Positions 63,992 through 64,000 of a DNA stretch of 64,000 nucleotides are shown here, one piece after another; within the stretch, counting starts at the first letter, position 1, and every line of letters begins with the position of its first letter. Where the stretch lies: NCBI RefSeq assembly GCF_013408665.1, contig NZ_JACCCL010000004.1, positions 36,634-100,633 on the forward strand, given 5' to 3'. The position numbers and the translations under genes were made by a program. The DNA is from Sporosarcina sp. JAI121. Lineage in GTDB: Bacteria; Bacillota; Bacilli; Bacillales_A; Planococcaceae. A model generated the notes under the pieces. The model did not search any database. It saw only the letters and a list, made by a program, of their open reading frames with translations, and was not told where the DNA came from.

Positions 63992-64000
63992 TTTATGGAA
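63992..64000 (+). rRNA. 16S rRNA, first bases only
   Basis: TTTATGGAA at the window end corresponds to the usual mature 5' end (TTTATnGGAGAGTTTGATCC) of Bacilli 16S. The gene continues outside the window; the exact end is inferred from the leader. Confidence 0.6.

Overview
The window is chromosomal DNA from a spore-forming, motile, low-to-moderate GC Gram-positive bacterium, most likely Sporosarcina or another member of the Planococcaceae. A gamma-type SASP (sspE), the cortex deacetylase pdaA, a YjcZ-type spore protein, a TPP riboswitch, a PerR whose ligand residues match Bacillus subtilis numbering, and a long run of genes in Bacillus order (yfhF, recX, yfhH, yfhP, mutY, fabL, sspE, ygaC, ygaD, then ygaE, hemL, bcp, perR, ygzB, ygxA, rRNA) support this. 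An ATP-grasp ligase closely resembling enterococcal D-aspartate ligase fits the D-Asp/D-Glu interpeptide bridges known from this family. No tRNA, CRISPR array, prophage or complete insertion sequence was seen.

Layout. 1-6.6 kb is loosely packed accessory DNA: the tail of a MEDS-domain protein, an AlkD-like protein, a glyoxalase remnant, a broken beta-rich structural gene, a Gly/Tyr-rich small protein, a DUF2268 protease, a methyltransferase, a YjcZ spore protein and a parvovirus-VP1-like phospholipase A2. 6.7-14.1 kb holds an RsbR paralogue and the 5-oxoproline (pxp/kip) cluster with its IclR regulator; its NRAMP transporter gene carries an internal amber codon. 14.1-31 kb is mixed housekeeping: S66 peptidase, GDPD, D-Asp ligase homologue, fatty acid hydroxylase, amidase, DEAD-box helicase, second methionine aminopeptidase, TPP riboswitch-thiT, PepF, carbonic anhydrase and M29 aminopeptidase. 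31.3-42.1 kb has motAB behind a sigma-D promoter, AGCS symporter, YihY, a P1B-ATPase, class I fumarase, an orphan noncoding RNA and an MFS transporter. 42.2-64 kb is the Bacillus-syntenic block, interrupted by a five-gene peptide ABC transporter operon (51.3-56.9 kb), and ends in an rRNA leader with two promoters just before 16S.

The two most unusual items are (i) a gene-like noncoding transcript of about 370 nt at 40.44-40.81 kb with a consensus promoter and a terminator but no ORF, and (ii) a dispersed repeat of about 100 bp that folds into one long hairpin. Base pairs of that hairpin covary between copies, and short derivatives that lack the hairpin also occur. Operators proposed for KipR, PerR and a Fur-like regulator, and sigma-D, sigma-G and sigma-K promoters, were read directly from the sequence.
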